Shown piece by piece: positions 7,289 to 15,585 of a DNA stretch of 37,803 bases. The stretch is from JAWLCA01 sp050485905 (GTDB lineage Bacteria > Pseudomonadota > Alphaproteobacteria > Rhodobacterales > Rhodobacteraceae). How positions within the stretch are numbered: the first letter of the stretch is position 1; the number at the start of each line of letters is the position of its first letter. The stretch spans positions 1 through 37,803 of the forward strand of contig JBJHCH010000025.1 in assembly GCA_050485905.1 (NCBI GenBank), written 5' to 3'. The translations under genes and the position numbers were made by a program. Below the pieces are notes generated by a model. It worked only from the letters and a program-made list of their open reading frames with translations, did no database searches and was not told the DNA's origin.

Positions 7289-8281
7289 TCAGCCCCCCAG
7301 CTTTATGCGCGGATCCAGCCACGCGAGAAGGAGATCGGACAGGAAGTTCATGAAAACGATCGTACAAGTCAGGATCAGCAGGATCGCGCCCGCCACGTTC
7401 ATGTCGAGGTCGAGATAGGCGCGCAGCAGCAATTCGCCCAGCTCCGTCAGCCCCAGCACCGCCGCGACGATGGGCAGTTCCGAGAAGATGCGGTTCACGT
7501 CGAACCCCATGGTCGACACGACCGGGTTCACCGCCAGCCGGGCGGGATACTTGATCAGCAGCTTGCCCTCGGGCACGCCGCGGGCGCGGGCCGCGGTGAC
7601 CGAAAGCTTGTTCAACTCGTCCGACATCGTCGCCCGCACGGTCTGGATCTGATAGGCCAGCGCCGACCAGGCCAGCACCATCGCCGGCAGCCACAGATGG
7701 GTGATCAGATCCCAGACCTTGGCCAGCGACCACGGCGCACGCTCCATCCCCGGAGAGAACAGCCCGCCGATGCTTGCCCCCAGGTATCGGTTGGCAAAGT
7801 AGAGCAGCACCAGCGCCAGCAGGAAGTTCGGCAGCGCAAGGCCCAGATAGGAAAACACCGTCAGCCCGTAATCCGCCGCACCGCCGCGACGGACGGCGGC
7901 ATAGATGCCAACCGGAATGGCGATCAGATAGGTCACCAGCAGCGTTGCGAACAGCAGGCCGAGCGTCAGGAACCCCTTGTCGCCGATCACCCGTGTCACC
8001 GGCGTCTCGAACGCATAGGCCATGCCGAAATCGCCGCGCAGCACGATATTGCCGATCCAGTCCCAATAGCGCACCCAGACCGGCCGATCGAGGCCAAGCT
8101 CCACCCGGATCGCCTGGATGTCGGCGGCGGTAACGGTCAGGCCCAGACCCGAGAACTTGCGGAACGCAAAGCGGTCGGCATAGTCGCCCGGAGGCAGTTC
8201 CATGATGAAGAAGACCATGATCGACACGCAGAACAGCGTGACGATCATGCCCAGAAAGCGCTCTATGACGAAACGGGCCAT
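7289..8281 (-). CDS. Oligopeptide-type ABC transporter permease (DppB/OppB-like)
   Basis: The protein has 330 residues with about six membrane segments. The N terminus MARFVIERFLGMIVTLFCVS matches the DppB pattern of one TM followed by a periplasmic stretch beginning near ELPPGDYADRF. The VELGLDRPVWVRYWDWIGN block and RGDFGMAYAF motif are standard for the family. The EAA loop is ARARGVPEGKLLIKYPARLA. It is the first permease, downstream of the binding-protein gene, and is separated from it by 69 bp containing a strong hairpin (8303-8332). Transport substrate is not determined by the sequence. Confidence 0.88.
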   Translation of the reverse strand: MARFVIERFLGMIVTLFCVSIMVFFIMELPPGDYADRFAFRKFSGLGLTVTAADIQAIRVELGLDRPVWVRYWDWIGNIVLRGDFGMAYAFETPVTRVIGDKGFLTLGLLFATLLVTYLIAIPVGIYAAVRRGGAADYGLTVFSYLGLALPNFLLALVLLYFANRYLGASIGGLFSPGMERAPWSLAKVWDLITHLWLPAMVLAWSALAYQIQTVRATMSDELNKLSVTAARARGVPEGKLLIKYPARLAVNPVVSTMGFDVNRIFSELPIVAAVLGLTELGELLLRAYLDLDMNVAGAILLILTCTIVFMNFLSDLLLAWLDPRIKLGG

Positions 8282-8302
8282 ATGCCGTCCTGACTTTGAA
8301 GG

Positions 8303-8332
8303 AAAACGGCGTGGCCGGCACCGGCCACGCCG
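8303..8332 (-). terminator. Strong intra-operon hairpin with a T-run after the binding-protein gene
   Basis: On the minus strand, CGGCGTGGCCGG and CCGGCCACGCCG form a 12-bp perfect stem with a 2-nt spacer (8307-8332). TTTT at 8303-8306 follows directly. It lies 18 bp after the binding-protein stop codon and 21 bp before the first permease gene. The geometry is that of a leaky intrinsic terminator or a 3' mRNA-stabilising hairpin, which would allow the binding protein to be made in excess of the membrane components. Confidence 0.75.
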
Positions 8333-8350
8333 CTTCCATCGGTCAGCGGA

Positions 8351-10399
8351 TCATTCCTGGATGAACCACTGCTGCGGGCGGTAGGGATAGACCCAGTAGT
8401 AGTCATAGGTCTTCGACGTCAGCGGCTGCACGTTCTTCACCGTGTTGTGGTAAAGGAACGGCTCCACGATATCGCCCACTGTGCCGATGCGGAGCATGTT
8501 CTCCAGATGGATCTCCACGATCTCGGCGCCGATGGCGTCGCTTTCCGGCGTGCCCAGCGGCTGCTGGATCAACTGGTCGGCCAGATCCCACAACTTCGCC
8601 ATCTCGGCCGGGGGCTCCACCCCCTGCTCACCGTTGGTGTTGCGCCATTGCGACCAGGCGATGCCCGGTCCGGGGTTGAAGAAGTCGCCAAAGGGCGGAT
8701 AGACGGCGCGCGGATCCTGGCTGAAGGCCGGGGCGGAGATGCCGTCGTTCTTCCAGGTCAGGATATCCAGTTCGTTGTTGTTGCCACCCGCTCGATACTC
8801 GTCCGATGTCACCTCGCGCAGATCGACGCGCACGCCCACGGCCGCCCAGTAGTCGCGCACCAGTTCGTGCAACTGCACCGGCCCGCCCTGGTTGGCATAG
8901 GTCAGGCGCAGGATCAGTTGGCGTCCGTCCGGCAGACGGCGGATGCCGTCAGACCCCATCTCCAGCCCCATCTCGTCCAGCAACGAATTGGCGCGGTCGG
9001 GGTCGTATTCGGTGTAGCGCGTCCGCTGCTCGTCGGTCACGAAGCCCACGGTCACCGGCTCCACCGGAAGTGCGGTCGCCGCCTGGCCCTGGCCCAGATA
9101 GACGATCTCGTTGATCTCCTCGCGGTCCATGGCCAGCGACATGGCGATGGAGAACCGCGCGTCGTTGAACACCTCGCGCAGCACGGCGTCGTTATGGCCA
9201 CGGTTGAAGGCATAATAGGTGTTCGACCCCAGCGCGGGGGCAAGGTCGATGGTATAGTTCCCGCGCGCTTCGTTCTCCTTCAGCAGCGGAAAGTCATCCA
9301 GAAACACCGCCTGCTGCTTCCAGCTTACCTGCCCGTCCATGATGCGAAGGTTGTTGACCTCGCGCTCGGGCACATAGGTTTCCACGATTTCGGGGACATA
9401 GGGCAGTTGGTTGCCCTGGGTGTCGACCATGTGGAAATAGGGGTTGGCGACCAGCCGGCGGCCCTCGGAGTTCTCCTCGACCACGATATGGCTTTCCAGC
9501 GTCGGCACCACGCCACGACCGATGGCGCTGGCCTTTGCCGGGTCTTTCATCAGGGCCGACGGCACGTCCTTCCAGTCCGACGCGCCGTAGTAGAAGTTCA
9601 CCGCGTCGCCTTCGGTCGCAAAGCCATGCTGCTCGCGCAGGGCGGCGGCGTCCGGGTTGTGACGGTCCATGAACTGGGCCAGGAAATGCTTGGGCTGGAA
9701 CGGCTGGCCGTAATCCACCGCAAAGCGGTTCAGCAGCCCCGGCGCCGGCACCGGGAAGGTGAAGGTCACGGTCGTCTCATCCACCGCTTCCACAACTGCG
9801 GGCTCGCCGGAAAACAGCCAGCGCGCGGGCGTCGTCGGATAAATCTCGGGGTTCAGGATGATGTCGTTGTGCCAGAAGGCCACATCCTCGGCGGTGAACG
9901 GCGCGCCGTCAGACCAGCGATGCCCGGCCCGCAGGGTCACGGTCAGAACGGTGAAATCCTCGTTCCAGTCCCAGCTCTGCGCCACGTTCGGCACGATGGT
10001 CTGCAGGTCGTCGGCATAGCGCACAAGGTTTACATGCCGCACCGACAGCAGGTCTGACGTGCCCGCCTCGGTGGCGCGCGAGGTGCCGTTGATCACGCCA
10101 CCATACTGGCCGATGGCCGTGTAGGGCGCGACCACCAGCGGCTGCGACGGCAGACGCTCGGACAGGTCCGGCAGCGAGTCGTTGCCCTGAATACGCCCGT
10201 TCAGCTCTTCCATCGCCGGGTTGGCGCTGAAGCTCAGTTCGCAGCCGGCAAGCGACTGGAACTCGTCCAACTCGTATTGCTGCGGGAAGGCGCCTGCGGC
10301 CACCCCCATTGGATCGGCCACCGTCACCGGCGGACATTCCGCCGCCGCCGCCGCGGCCAGCGCGACCGTAGCGACCCCTGAAAGCAGGATTCTCTTCAT
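8351..10399 (-). CDS. Oligopeptide-type ABC transporter substrate-binding protein (SBP family 5)
   Basis: The protein has 682 residues, starting at MKRILLSGV; a GGAGAA ribosome-binding site precedes 10399. The signal peptide is about residues 1-20 (basic MKR, hydrophobic Ala-rich core). The mature protein carries SBP_bac_5 features: a solute-binding core around LTVTLRAGHRWSDGAPFTAEDVAFW, LAMDREEINEIVYLGQG and a C-terminal domain ending YWVYPYRPQQWFIQE. It is longer than the usual 500-550 residues, with an extra N-terminal region of about 80 residues before the first lobe. It should capture peptides or related solutes in the periplasm. First gene of the five-gene operon. The long leader (10400-10688) suggests regulated transcription. 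Confidence 0.88.
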   Translation of the reverse strand: MKRILLSGVATVALAAAAAAECPPVTVADPMGVAAGAFPQQYELDEFQSLAGCELSFSANPAMEELNGRIQGNDSLPDLSERLPSQPLVVAPYTAIGQYGGVINGTSRATEAGTSDLLSVRHVNLVRYADDLQTIVPNVAQSWDWNEDFTVLTVTLRAGHRWSDGAPFTAEDVAFWHNDIILNPEIYPTTPARWLFSGEPAVVEAVDETTVTFTFPVPAPGLLNRFAVDYGQPFQPKHFLAQFMDRHNPDAAALREQHGFATEGDAVNFYYGASDWKDVPSALMKDPAKASAIGRGVVPTLESHIVVEENSEGRRLVANPYFHMVDTQGNQLPYVPEIVETYVPEREVNNLRIMDGQVSWKQQAVFLDDFPLLKENEARGNYTIDLAPALGSNTYYAFNRGHNDAVLREVFNDARFSIAMSLAMDREEINEIVYLGQGQAATALPVEPVTVGFVTDEQRTRYTEYDPDRANSLLDEMGLEMGSDGIRRLPDGRQLILRLTYANQGGPVQLHELVRDYWAAVGVRVDLREVTSDEYRAGGNNNELDILTWKNDGISAPAFSQDPRAVYPPFGDFFNPGPGIAWSQWRNTNGEQGVEPPAEMAKLWDLADQLIQQPLGTPESDAIGAEIVEIHLENMLRIGTVGDIVEPFLYHNTVKNVQPLTSKTYDYYWVYPYRPQQWFIQE

Positions 10400-10688
10400 T
10401 TCTCCGGACCCTCTCTGTTGCGACATCTCGTCGTCTGATTAGCGGTTTCTGCTTTTCGACCGCTCTGGTTGCGGATGGATCGCACCGTCGGCAGCGACAC
10501 GCCCCCGGCAATCGGGGGATAGTCGCGCCATAGCCTGCGCATGTGACAGTTCGGTGTCGCACGCACCATGGCCATGCCTGTCCGGCGGGTTCGCCATGCT
10601 TTCCGCAGGGACAGTATTGGCAGCGAGGTTCGATAAGAACAATCTTTAATTCTTATGCTTGAATAGACAGGATTTATCTTCGCTAACA
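10400..10688. promoter_or_regulatory. Intergenic leader/promoter region of the oligopeptide-type operon
   Basis: This 289-bp gap lies between the DMT permease stop and the binding-protein start; both genes are on the minus strand. It contains three dyads: ATAAGAA-N10-TTCTTAT (10633-10656), CCCCCG-N5-CGGGGG (10502-10518), and AGCGGT-N12-ACCGCT (10441-10464). The first sits in the only A/T-rich part of the gap, where a promoter would be expected. Short open frames here lack recognisable features and are not called. Confidence 0.5.
10633..10656. promoter_or_regulatory. Inverted repeat ATAAGAA-N10-TTCTTAT, candidate operator
   Basis: The 7-bp arms are perfect and separated by 10 bp, about two helical turns centre to centre, which fits binding of a dimeric regulator. 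It lies 234 bp upstream of the binding-protein start and 32 bp downstream of the DMT permease stop. No regulator gene adjoins it. Confidence 0.45.
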
Positions 10689-11525
10689 TCAGACCAGCGC
10701 AATAAGCGCCACACCCACTGCCACGATCACCGCTGCCAGCACCCGCGGCCGCCAGGGCCGCTCTCCCAGCCAGATCACCCCGATCCCCGCCGCGATCACG
10801 ACCGACGTCTCGCGCAGCGCCGAGACCAGCCCGACCGGCGCCAGCGTCTTGGCGTGGATCGCCAGCCCATAGGCCGTGGCGGACGCCACCCCGCCCGCCA
10901 GCCCGATCAACCAGGTCCGCCCGCTCATCTGGATGAACGCGCGCGGACGTCGGGCAAACAGCCAGATCACCACCAGCCCCTCCAGAATGAACAGCCAGGC
11001 GATGTAGGACAGCGATCCGCCGCTCAGCCGCACCCCTGCCCCGTCGACCACCGAATAAGCTGCAATCGTCGCCCCGGTGGCCAGCGCGATCAGGACCGAT
11101 GGCGCCGAGGTCCGGCTCAGCAGCGAATGCCACGCAACCAGCAGCACGCCCAGCGAGACGGCGAAGATCCCCGCCCAGGCCATGCCGGGCAGCACCTCGC
11201 CCAGCCAGACCGCGCCGCCGATCCCCACCAGCACCGGCGCGACCCCGCGCGAGATCGGATAGACGAGGCTGAGATCCGCCAGCCGGTAGGCGTGGAAGAT
11301 CAGGAAGTAGTAGAGCCAGTGGATAATGGTCGAGGCGACCAGATAGGGCCAGGACGCCACATCGGGCAGCGGCAGGAACAGCGCGGCGATACCGCCAAGC
11401 AGCACATGCCCGGTGGCGATCAGCGCCAGGATCAGACCCCGGTCGCCCGCCGCCTTGACCAGCGCGTTCCACAGCGCATGCAGCACCGCGGCACTCATCA
11501 CGATGGCAAAGGCGGTGGCGCTCAT
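10689..11525 (-). CDS. EamA/DMT-family membrane transporter
   Basis: The protein has 278 residues with about ten hydrophobic membrane segments in two EamA repeats, the first starting MSATAFAIVMSAAVLHALWNALVKAAG. Both halves carry EamA-like motifs (YRLADLSLVYPISRGVAPVL; LAPVGLVSALRETSVVIAAGIGVIWLGE). DMT proteins are secondary transporters for metabolites. It begins 36 bp after the phnY stop, with no obvious ribosome-binding site or terminator between them, so it reads as the fourth gene of phnW-phnA-phnY-DMT. A role moving 2-aminoethylphosphonate, phosphonoacetate or an end product is plausible but unproven. Confidence 0.85.
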   Translation of the reverse strand: MSATAFAIVMSAAVLHALWNALVKAAGDRGLILALIATGHVLLGGIAALFLPLPDVASWPYLVASTIIHWLYYFLIFHAYRLADLSLVYPISRGVAPVLVGIGGAVWLGEVLPGMAWAGIFAVSLGVLLVAWHSLLSRTSAPSVLIALATGATIAAYSVVDGAGVRLSGGSLSYIAWLFILEGLVVIWLFARRPRAFIQMSGRTWLIGLAGGVASATAYGLAIHAKTLAPVGLVSALRETSVVIAAGIGVIWLGERPWRPRVLAAVIVAVGVALIALV

Positions 11526-11561
11526 GCCGCCGCCGGCGGGGGTCGGGTCGTCAGGTGCACA

Positions 11562-12998
11562 TCACGGCCAGGGCAGCGAAAAGGTCTTGACGTTCGTATA
11601 GCTCTTCATCGCCTCGATCACACCTTCCTTGTAGCCGTTGCCGCTGTCCTTGATGCCACCGAATGGCGACATCTCGATCCGGTAGCCCGGCACCTCCCAG
11701 ATGTTCACGGTGCCCACCCGCAGCCCCGCGATATACCGCTGCATCCGGCGGAAATCATTGGTGCAAACGCCAGAGGACAGGCCGAACGCGGTGGAATTCG
11801 ACAGCGCGATCACCTGGTCGTCGTCATCCGGCACGCGCAGGATAGGGATGACCGGGCCGAACGTCTCCTCCACCACCAGTTCGGCGTCATGCGGCACGCG
11901 GTCCACCACGATGGGCGGCAGCAGCGCCCCCTGACGGCCGGGATTGTAAAGCACCTTCGCCCCTGCCTCGGCCGCGCGCGTCACCCGCGTCTCGAACATC
12001 TCGGCCGCCTGCGCGTGGATCACGGTGCCGAGGTCGGTCGCCGGGTCCATCGGATCGCCGAACTTCAGCCGCTTCGCCCGCTCCAGCACCAGCGGCACGA
12101 AGCGGTCGGCCACACCCTCCTGGCACAGGATGCGCTTCACCGCCGTGCACCGCTGGCCCGAGTTCTTCGTCGCCCCCGCCACCGCCAGATCGGCCGCCAG
12201 CGCCAGATCGGCGTCGGACAGGTCGTTGCAGACGATAAGCGGATCGTTCCCGCCCAGCTCCAGCACCGTCCGCCGATAGCCCGCAGTATTGGCGATCAGC
12301 TTGCCCACCGCCACGCCGCCGGTAAACGTCACCAGTTCCGCATGCGGGCTGCCGATCATCTCCGCCCCGATCTCGGCCGGCCAGCCGGTCACGACCGAGA
12401 ACATCTCGGGCGGCAGCCCCGCCTCATACAGAATATCCGCCAGCGTCAGCGCGGTCAGCGGCGTCAGTTCGGTCGGCTTGCAGACCACGCAGTTGTTGGT
12501 CGCGATGGCGGGCGCGACCTTGTGCGCGACCATGTTCAGCGGGTGGTTGAACGGCGTGATCGCGGAAATTGCCGTCAGCGGCTCGCGCAGGGTGAAGATC
12601 TTGCGCGCCTTGCCATGGGGCGTCAGGTCGCAGGAGAAAATCTCGCCATCGTCCTGGATGCAAAGCTGCCCGGCGAGCGTAAAGACGTCATAGGCCCGCC
12701 CCACCTCGTAGTCGGAATCCTTGCGCGAGATGCCCAGTTCCAGCGTCAGCCACTTGCCGATCTCGTCGCGCCGGGCGACCAGCAGATCGGCAGCGCGGAA
12801 CAGGATCTGCTGGCGTTCGTAGCGGGTCAGCTTCGACCGATAGCCCGCGGCGATCTCGAACGCCTGCCGCGCATGTTCGGCCCGGCCCGCGGGCACGGTG
12901 CCCACCACCTCGTCGGTATAGGGATAGCGCACCTCGATCACGCCCTCCGCATCCACCTTGCGCCCGGCGATGCGCATGGGCTCGTGCCGAATGCTCAT
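11562..12998 (-). CDS. phnY: Phosphonoacetaldehyde dehydrogenase PhnY
   Basis: The protein has 478 residues and belongs to the NAD(P)-dependent aldehyde dehydrogenase superfamily. Visible motifs are TPFNHPLNMVAHKVAPAIA (oxyanion Asn about 151), FTGGVAVG (cofactor loop), LELGGNDPLIV (general base Glu about 247), NSGQRCTAVKRI (catalytic Cys about 284) and EETFGPVIPI. It should oxidise phosphonoacetaldehyde to phosphonoacetate in the cytoplasm. The specific name follows from its place directly after phnW and phnA, as in the phnWAY pathway described in Sinorhizobium meliloti. The start overlaps the phnA stop in an ATGA junction. A generic aldehyde dehydrogenase is the alternative, but context argues against it. 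Confidence 0.88.
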   Translation of the reverse strand: MSIRHEPMRIAGRKVDAEGVIEVRYPYTDEVVGTVPAGRAEHARQAFEIAAGYRSKLTRYERQQILFRAADLLVARRDEIGKWLTLELGISRKDSDYEVGRAYDVFTLAGQLCIQDDGEIFSCDLTPHGKARKIFTLREPLTAISAITPFNHPLNMVAHKVAPAIATNNCVVCKPTELTPLTALTLADILYEAGLPPEMFSVVTGWPAEIGAEMIGSPHAELVTFTGGVAVGKLIANTAGYRRTVLELGGNDPLIVCNDLSDADLALAADLAVAGATKNSGQRCTAVKRILCQEGVADRFVPLVLERAKRLKFGDPMDPATDLGTVIHAQAAEMFETRVTRAAEAGAKVLYNPGRQGALLPPIVVDRVPHDAELVVEETFGPVIPILRVPDDDDQVIALSNSTAFGLSSGVCTNDFRRMQRYIAGLRVGTVNIWEVPGYRIEMSPFGGIKDSGNGYKEGVIEAMKSYTNVKTFSLPWP

Positions 12999-14251
12999 GC
13001 CGTCACCATCGCAGCCGCGCGGGTGGCGACATGAAACGCGTCGAAGTTCCGCAACTCTGGTGCCGAGGGCAGGTCGATCCGCCGGTTGACGATGAAGGGC
13101 ACCGCCTGTTCCGTCAGCCCGCCATGCGACCTCAGCGGCTCCGTCAGCGCCGCCAGATCGTGGCGATGGGCCGAGGTGCCGATGGTCATGTTCTCGGTCG
13201 AGGTCAGGACGAGATCACCGATCCGGTCGGCCGGCAACTCGAACCGCGCCACTGCCTCGGCCCGGTCCAGCACCACCTCGATGCCCGGCACGGCGCGCAG
13301 CTTGCCGATGATCGCCGCCTGATCGGCACCGGCGGGCAGATAGGCGGTGGCAAACGACCCCAGCGCGCCATGATGAACCACATAGGGGTCGGTGATCGGC
13401 AGGATCACCCGCGCGGCCTCCTTCCCCAGCCAGTCGTCCAGCAGGTCCTGCACATAGACCACGGCAGGCGAGCCATCGGCCAGATGCTTGGGCTTCATCC
13501 CGTGATCGGCGGTGACCACGATCGCCGCCCCCGCCGCATCGAGCTGGGCAAGGTAGCGGTCGAACATCGCGTAGAACTCATTCGCCACCGGATCGCCCGG
13601 CGCGTGCTTGTGCTGGATGTAGTCGGTCGTCGTCAGATACATCACATCGGGGCGGAACTCGGCCAGCAGCTTCACCCCTGCGGCAAAGATGAACTCCGAC
13701 AGTTCCGCAGAATAGACCTCTGGCACCGGGCGGCCCAGCCACTGGCTTGCCTTGTCGATGCCATGCTCGGCCTTCGTCGTCGTGTCGGATCTCTCCGACG
13801 AAAAGCAGATCGCCCGGCCGGTGGAAAAATCCAGCCCCGCCGCCAGCAGCGCGCGCAGCTTGTCCTTGGCCGTCACGATGGCGACCCGCGCACCGGCATC
13901 GTGATAGCCCTTGAAGATCGTCGGCGCGCGCAGGAAGCGCACATCGTTCATCATCACCTCCTGCCCCGTCTCGGGTTCATACAGATAGTTGCCGCAGATC
14001 CCGTGCACCGCAGGCGGTCTGCCGGTGGCGATGGACATGTTGTTGGGGTTGGTGAAGGACGGGATCACCGAATGGGATATCCGGTCCGTCCCCTCGGCCC
14101 GCATCCGCGCCAGCGCGGGCATCAGCCCCCGCGCGATGGCCTCGTCCAGATAGGCAGGCTCGCAGCCATCAAGGCAGATCACGATGGCGGGCACGGCGGG
14201 CGCGGCATAGTCGCGGCCGTTCACCGTGACGGGGTGGCTCAACTCGGTCAT
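12995..14251 (-). CDS. phnA: Phosphonoacetate hydrolase PhnA
   Basis: The protein has 418 residues and belongs to the alkaline phosphatase superfamily. Metal and catalytic elements in order are VICLDGCEP (Asp28), PSFTNPNNMSI (nucleophile Thr67), YLTTTDYIQHKH (Asp210, His214), VVTADHGMK (Asp249, His250) and RSHGGLTEQ (late His). These match phosphonoacetate hydrolase, which cleaves the C-P bond to acetate and phosphate with zinc. The start at 14251 was preferred because AAAGGA lies 5 bp before it; the ATG at 14257 overlaps that ribosome-binding site. It is followed by phnY with an ATGA overlap and preceded by phnW with a short gap. It is not the unrelated E. coli protein also called PhnA. Confidence 0.9.
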   Translation of the reverse strand: MTELSHPVTVNGRDYAAPAVPAIVICLDGCEPAYLDEAIARGLMPALARMRAEGTDRISHSVIPSFTNPNNMSIATGRPPAVHGICGNYLYEPETGQEVMMNDVRFLRAPTIFKGYHDAGARVAIVTAKDKLRALLAAGLDFSTGRAICFSSERSDTTTKAEHGIDKASQWLGRPVPEVYSAELSEFIFAAGVKLLAEFRPDVMYLTTTDYIQHKHAPGDPVANEFYAMFDRYLAQLDAAGAAIVVTADHGMKPKHLADGSPAVVYVQDLLDDWLGKEAARVILPITDPYVVHHGALGSFATAYLPAGADQAAIIGKLRAVPGIEVVLDRAEAVARFELPADRIGDLVLTSTENMTIGTSAHRHDLAALTEPLRSHGGLTEQAVPFIVNRRIDLPSAPELRNFDAFHVATRAAAMVTA

Positions 14252-14272
14252 GGACATCCTTTCGGTCTTTGC

Positions 14273-15457
14273 TCAGGCAGCCAGGCGCGCGCGTTCGGCC
14301 AAGGCGGCGGCGGGCGGGCGGGCATCGGTGACACCCATTTCGGCCAGCGCCTCGCGCGCGGCCTGAACCACGGCCTGCATCACGGCCGTATCCATATGGC
14401 CGATGCAGCCCAGGCGGAAGCTGTCCACCGCGGTCAGCTTGCCGGGATAGATGATGAAGCCGCGCGCCTTCATCGCGTCGTAGAAGGCCGGAAAGGCAAA
14501 TGCCGGATCGGCCGGGCAGAAGAAGGTGACGATGATCGGTGACAGCCAGCGTTCGTCCAGCAGCGTCTCGAACCCCGCCGCGCGCATGCCGGTGACCAGC
14601 GCATCGCGGTTCGCCGCATAGCGGGCGCCGCGCGCGGGCACGCCCCCCTCTGCCTCATGCTCGTGCAGCGCCTGCAGAAAGGCGGTGACGACATGGGTGG
14701 GCGGCGTGTAGCGCCACTGCCCGGTCTTCTCCATATACTCCCACTGCGCATGCAGATCGAGGCTGAGGGAATGGCTCCGCCCCTTCGCCGCCGCCAGGCT
14801 GTCCTTGCGGCAGATCACGAAGCCGAAGCCCGGTACCCCCTCGATGCACTTGTTGGCCGACGACACCAGCGCCTCGCAGTCGATCCTGCGCACATCCAGC
14901 GGCACGGCGCCAAAGGCCGACATCGAATCGACCAGCAGCTTCCGCCCGGCCGCCGCCGTCGCCTCGGCAATCTCCTCCAGCGGATTCAGGATACCGGATG
15001 AGGTTTCGCAATGGATCGCAACGACATGGGTGATCGCCGGATCGGCGGCCAGCGCGGCGGCCACCTCGGCCCCGCGCGGGGGCATGTAGTCGCCCTTGTC
15101 GATCACCGCATGCGCCCGGCCCAGATAGGCCAGCGTCTGCGCCGCGCGCTGCCCATAGGCGCCGTTAGCCAGCACCAGCGCCTTGCCGTCGCGCGGGACA
15201 AAGGCCGCCAGCATCGCCTCGACCCCGAAGCTGCCGCTGCCCTGCATCGGCACGCAGGTCCAGCCGTCATCCGCCCCCGCCATCGCCAGCAGCCGCGCCC
15301 GGATCTCTGCCGTCACAGCGCGGAAATCCGCGTCCCACGACCCCCAGTCGCGCAGCATCGCCGCCTTCACCGTGGCTGACGTGGTCAGCGGGCCGGGGGT
15401 GAGCAGATAGGGCTCGCCCTGCGCGGGGGGGCGGATGGTGACATGGCCGCTGGTCAT
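14273..15457 (-). CDS. phnW: 2-aminoethylphosphonate--pyruvate transaminase PhnW
   Basis: The protein has 394 residues and is a PLP-dependent class V aminotransferase. It opens with LLTPGPLTTSATVKAAM. The PLP region includes HCETSSGILNP, LLVDSMSAFGAVPLD (Asp177) and the Schiff-base lysine in SSANKCIEGVPGFGFV (Lys203). It transfers the amino group of 2-aminoethylphosphonate to pyruvate, giving phosphonoacetaldehyde and alanine. First gene of the operon, with the LysR regulator divergent. The 3' end runs into an Ala-rich tail. The related enzyme alanine-glyoxylate transaminase is excluded by the LLTPGP motif and by the phnA/phnY neighbours. Confidence 0.92.
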   Translation of the reverse strand: MTSGHVTIRPPAQGEPYLLTPGPLTTSATVKAAMLRDWGSWDADFRAVTAEIRARLLAMAGADDGWTCVPMQGSGSFGVEAMLAAFVPRDGKALVLANGAYGQRAAQTLAYLGRAHAVIDKGDYMPPRGAEVAAALAADPAITHVVAIHCETSSGILNPLEEIAEATAAAGRKLLVDSMSAFGAVPLDVRRIDCEALVSSANKCIEGVPGFGFVICRKDSLAAAKGRSHSLSLDLHAQWEYMEKTGQWRYTPPTHVVTAFLQALHEHEAEGGVPARGARYAANRDALVTGMRAAGFETLLDERWLSPIIVTFFCPADPAFAFPAFYDAMKARGFIIYPGKLTAVDSFRLGCIGHMDTAVMQAVVQAAREALAEMGVTDARPPAAALAERARLAA

Positions 15458-15522
15458 CGGAAGCCTGCCGTCAATGGTTGCGTTCGCTGGCAGATCATCA
15501 CTTCCTCGGGCATTTGTAAAAA

Positions 15523-15537
15523 CGATAATTGATATCG
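15523..15537. promoter_or_regulatory. LysR-type dyad CGATA-N5-TATCG between phnW and its regulator
   Basis: A perfect 5-bp-arm dyad, CGATAATTGATATCG, includes the ATA-N5-TAT form expected for LysR-type boxes (T-N11-A). It lies in the 128-bp divergent promoter region, 48 bp before the regulator ATG and 65 bp before phnW. A partial repeat, GATAA, follows at 541-545. Confidence 0.55.
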
Positions 15538-15585
15538 AATGATAAATCTGACCTATTCATCACCGCCAATGAAGCGGAGGCCCCC

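Noticed and set aside
6422..8293. Open reading frame of about 623 codons on the plus strand opposite the permease genes
   Set aside because: Composition is Arg/Gln/His-rich without domain motifs, and the opposite strand encodes two complete permeases.
10439..10642. 67-residue ORF in the binding-protein leader
   Set aside because: No recognisable motif, no ribosome-binding site, and the region is better explained as regulatory.
10659..13034. Open reading frame of about 791 codons on the plus strand opposite the phnY/DMT region
   Set aside because: It is rich in Arg, Gln, His and Pro, has no recognisable domain, and mirrors minus-strand genes with clear function; a G+C-rich antisense shadow.
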